Shown piece after piece: positions 62,509 to 64,000 of a stretch of 64,000 nucleotides of DNA; position 1 is the first letter of the stretch; each line of letters begins with the position of its first letter. The DNA comes from Dermabacter indicis. GTDB lineage: Bacteria; Actinomycetota; Actinomycetes; Actinomycetales; Dermabacteraceae. The notes under the pieces were generated by a model, which was not told the origin of the DNA, searched no databases, and saw only the letters and a program-made list of their open reading frames with translations. The translations under genes and the position numbers were made by a program. The stretch spans positions 1 to 64,000 of the forward strand of contig CYUG01000011.1 of assembly GCA_001403775.1 (NCBI GenBank). Reading direction: 5' to 3'.

Positions 62509-63537
62509 GTGATCCCCAACACCGCGTTTGACCATAAAAACGCCGCCATCCTCTCCGTTTCCGCCGTGGAAGCTCAGGTTCCCGTCACCTCTGACTCGAT
62601 CGACGAGATGCTTTCACCGGCCCGCAAGCGCCTTCGACTTCCGAAGGGCACACTTCAGCGCGTCGCCGGGGTGTTCGAGCGTCGATGGTGGAAGGACCCG
62701 GAAAACGGCTGGAAGCAAGGCGCAGTGATTGCCGCCGAGCGTGCGATGGCGAGTGCCGGCATTACGCGTGAGGACGTCGGCGTTCTCATCAATGCCTCCG
62801 TGTCGCGTCAGCACCTTGAACCGGCGATGAGCACGCACATTCATGCGGCGCTCGGCATGCCGGCCTCGTGCATGAACTTCGACATTACGAACGCGTGCCT
62901 GGGGTTCGTGAATGCGATGACTCTTGCCTCGGGCCTCATCGACGCGGGTCAGATTGACTACGCCCTCATCGTGGGCGCTGAGGATGTTGAAGAGGTGCAG
63001 CGACGCACCATCGCGCGCCTCAATGACAAAAACTCGACCCGCCAAGACTTCAACAACCAGTTCGCGTCACTCACGCTTGGCTCGGGTGCCGCCGCCGCGG
63101 TCGTGGGGCGCTTCGACAAGCACCCCGAGGGGCACAGGATTCTCCACACGCAAACGCGTGCGGGCACCGAGCACCACGAACTGTGCATCGGCGACATGGA
63201 CGACATGCGTACCGACACGGCGGGCCTGCTGGAGAACGGCCTGGAGCTTGTGACGCAGACGTGGCGCGCCGCGGAGGAGAGCGGCCGCACCTATTCGAAC
63301 AAGCAGTGGTACATCACTCACCAGGTGTCGATGGTGTACACGCGTGCCTTCGCGAAAGCCATGGGAATCGATCCGGAGATCATCCCCGTGACCTTCCCCG
63401 AGCTCGGAAACATCGCTGCCGAAGCCGTTCCGCTTACGCTTGCCCTCAACCAGGATCGCTTCAAGAAGGGCGATGACCTGCTTCTTCTCGGCGTGGGGTC
63501 GGGCTTGAATACCGCGATGATGGAGGTGCAGTGGTGA
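62509..63537 (+). CDS. oleA: OleA-type thiolase-fold 3-oxoacyl synthase
   Basis: 342 residues of the FabH-like thiolase superfamily. The nucleophile Cys is in FDITNACLGFVNAM near residue 129, His is in YITHQVSMVY near 268, and Asn in PELGNIAAEAVP near 303. Joint occurrence with the next gene suggests OleA, which joins two fatty acyl-CoAs head to head to start long-chain olefin synthesis. FabH for normal fatty acids is the alternative, but the partner makes OleA likelier. The GTG start has no strong site; AATAAT near 62455 may be a -10. Confidence 0.82.
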   Translation: MIPNTAFDHKNAAILSVSAVEAQVPVTSDSIDEMLSPARKRLRLPKGTLQRVAGVFERRWWKDPENGWKQGAVIAAERAMASAGITREDVGVLINASVSRQHLEPAMSTHIHAALGMPASCMNFDITNACLGFVNAMTLASGLIDAGQIDYALIVGAEDVEEVQRRTIARLNDKNSTRQDFNNQFASLTLGSGAAAAVVGRFDKHPEGHRILHTQTRAGTEHHELCIGDMDDMRTDTAGLLENGLELVTQTWRAAEESGRTYSNKQWYITHQVSMVYTRAFAKAMGIDPEIIPVTFPELGNIAAEAVPLTLALNQDRFKKGDDLLLLGVGSGLNTAMMEVQW

Positions 63538-64000
63538 GTGCAAAGAGCTTTAAGGACGTGCAGGAAGTCCCCGATCTCGCCGGCGTGGATCCGGAGCTGA
63601 ATCACACCCTCGAGGTGCGTGATTCGTTTGGCGATGTGCGCCGCTGGCACTATCTCGACAATGCCCGCCAGCTCGAAGAACGGGGTGTCAGCCCCCGCGG
63701 CACGCTCCTGTGCGTGCACGGCAACCCCACCTCTTCGTTCCTATACCGCAGCCTCTTCACCGACGAGATGCTTGAGGCAGGTTGGCGCGTGGTTGCAGTG
63801 GATCAGCTTGAGATGGGTTACTCGGAGCGCACGGGCCGCGAGCGTCGTTTGCAGGACCGCATCACGGATCTCTCGCTCTTCACGGACGCGCTCGGTCTCG
63901 TGGGCAATGTTGTCACGGTGGGGCACGACTGGGGCGGGATCGTTTCCATCGGGTGGGCACTCGATAACCGGCATGACGTGATCGGCATGATCCTCACCAA
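63534..64000 (+). CDS. oleB: OleB-like alpha/beta hydrolase, partial at the window edge
   Basis: At least 155 residues, continuing beyond 64000. The GTG overlaps the oleA stop (GTGA). VHGNPTSSFLYR near residue 64 is the oxyanion-hole region, and TVGHDWGGIVSIGWAL near 129 contains the nucleophile elbow HDWGG with Asp, as in haloalkane-dehalogenase-like proteins and OleB beta-lactone decarboxylases. In several actinobacteria OleB is fused to OleC; whether it is here cannot be seen. Confidence 0.82.
   Translation, partial: MSAKSFKDVQEVPDLAGVDPELNHTLEVRDSFGDVRRWHYLDNARQLEERGVSPRGTLLCVHGNPTSSFLYRSLFTDEMLEAGWRVVAVDQLEMGYSERTGRERRLQDRITDLSLFTDALGLVGNVVTVGHDWGGIVSIGWALDNRHDVIGMILT

Overview
The window is high-GC, tightly packed bacterial DNA with many 1-4 base ATGA/GTGA gene overlaps and frequent GTG starts. 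Several blocks are typical of Actinomycetota: tlyA-NAD kinase-recN-steA-steB, RNase D-DUF3000, yebC-ruvCAB-yajC-secDF-apt-relA, and glgX-treY-treZ. DUF6318 and a possible long-chain olefin (OleA/OleB) locus point to the order Micrococcales, perhaps a Dermabacteraceae-like organism. That placement is inferred from family knowledge, not from a database search. Most of the window is core chromosome. I found no insertion sequence, prophage or CRISPR array.

Layout. 1-360: end of an rRNA operon (23S 3' end, 5S, terminator). 590-13220 (+): TPR protein, HAD phosphatase, TlyA, NAD kinase, RecN, then an envelope/division block (SteA, SteB, a small divergent MraY/WecA-like membrane protein, MurJ, a GT4 glycosyltransferase) and a NUDIX hydrolase. 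13199-22903 (-): RNase D, DUF3000, then one long transcription unit glgX-treY-treZ (trehalose from glycogen) followed by overlapping ribD_C-type reductase and msrB genes. 23061-23812: two divergent tRNA clusters carrying identical tRNA-Gly genes. 23899-27206: Cof-type phosphatase, a divergent WYL regulator/VOC protein pair, L-lactate dehydrogenase. 27374-40697 (+): thrS, HIT, PrsW, yebC, ruvCAB, yajC, secDF, apt, rel. 40694-45800: AbiEi-like protein, DUF349 protein, MBL hydrolase, hisS, thioredoxin. 45911-53419: siderophore-interacting protein, DNA glycosylase, and a nitrite-reduction locus in which nirD and nirB are divergent and siroheme genes (cobA, hemD, sirB) follow nirB. 53441-57439: FetB-like permease, metG, UDP-glucose pyrophosphorylase. 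57440-59845: an accessory pocket with a DUF6318 lipoprotein, a PKD-like secreted protein and an unexplained, possibly structured non-coding stretch, bounded by copies of a short repeat. 59834-64000: pdxY, tdk, a sugar-phosphate isomerase-like protein, and oleA-oleB running off the edge.

How the genes work together. The trehalose enzymes debranch and convert glycogen-type glucan to trehalose. NirB needs siroheme, and three genes beside it supply parts of that pathway. SteA/SteB, the MraY-like protein and MurJ probably act together at the envelope. RuvABC repairs DNA, and YajC-SecD-SecF assists protein export. The most unusual signals are a recurring TANNNT-N6/7-start-codon architecture that implies many leaderless mRNAs, the divergent nirD/nirB promoter with a DosR-box-like palindrome, a probable CTG start for NAD kinase, and the repeat-bounded pocket at 57.4-59.8 kb.
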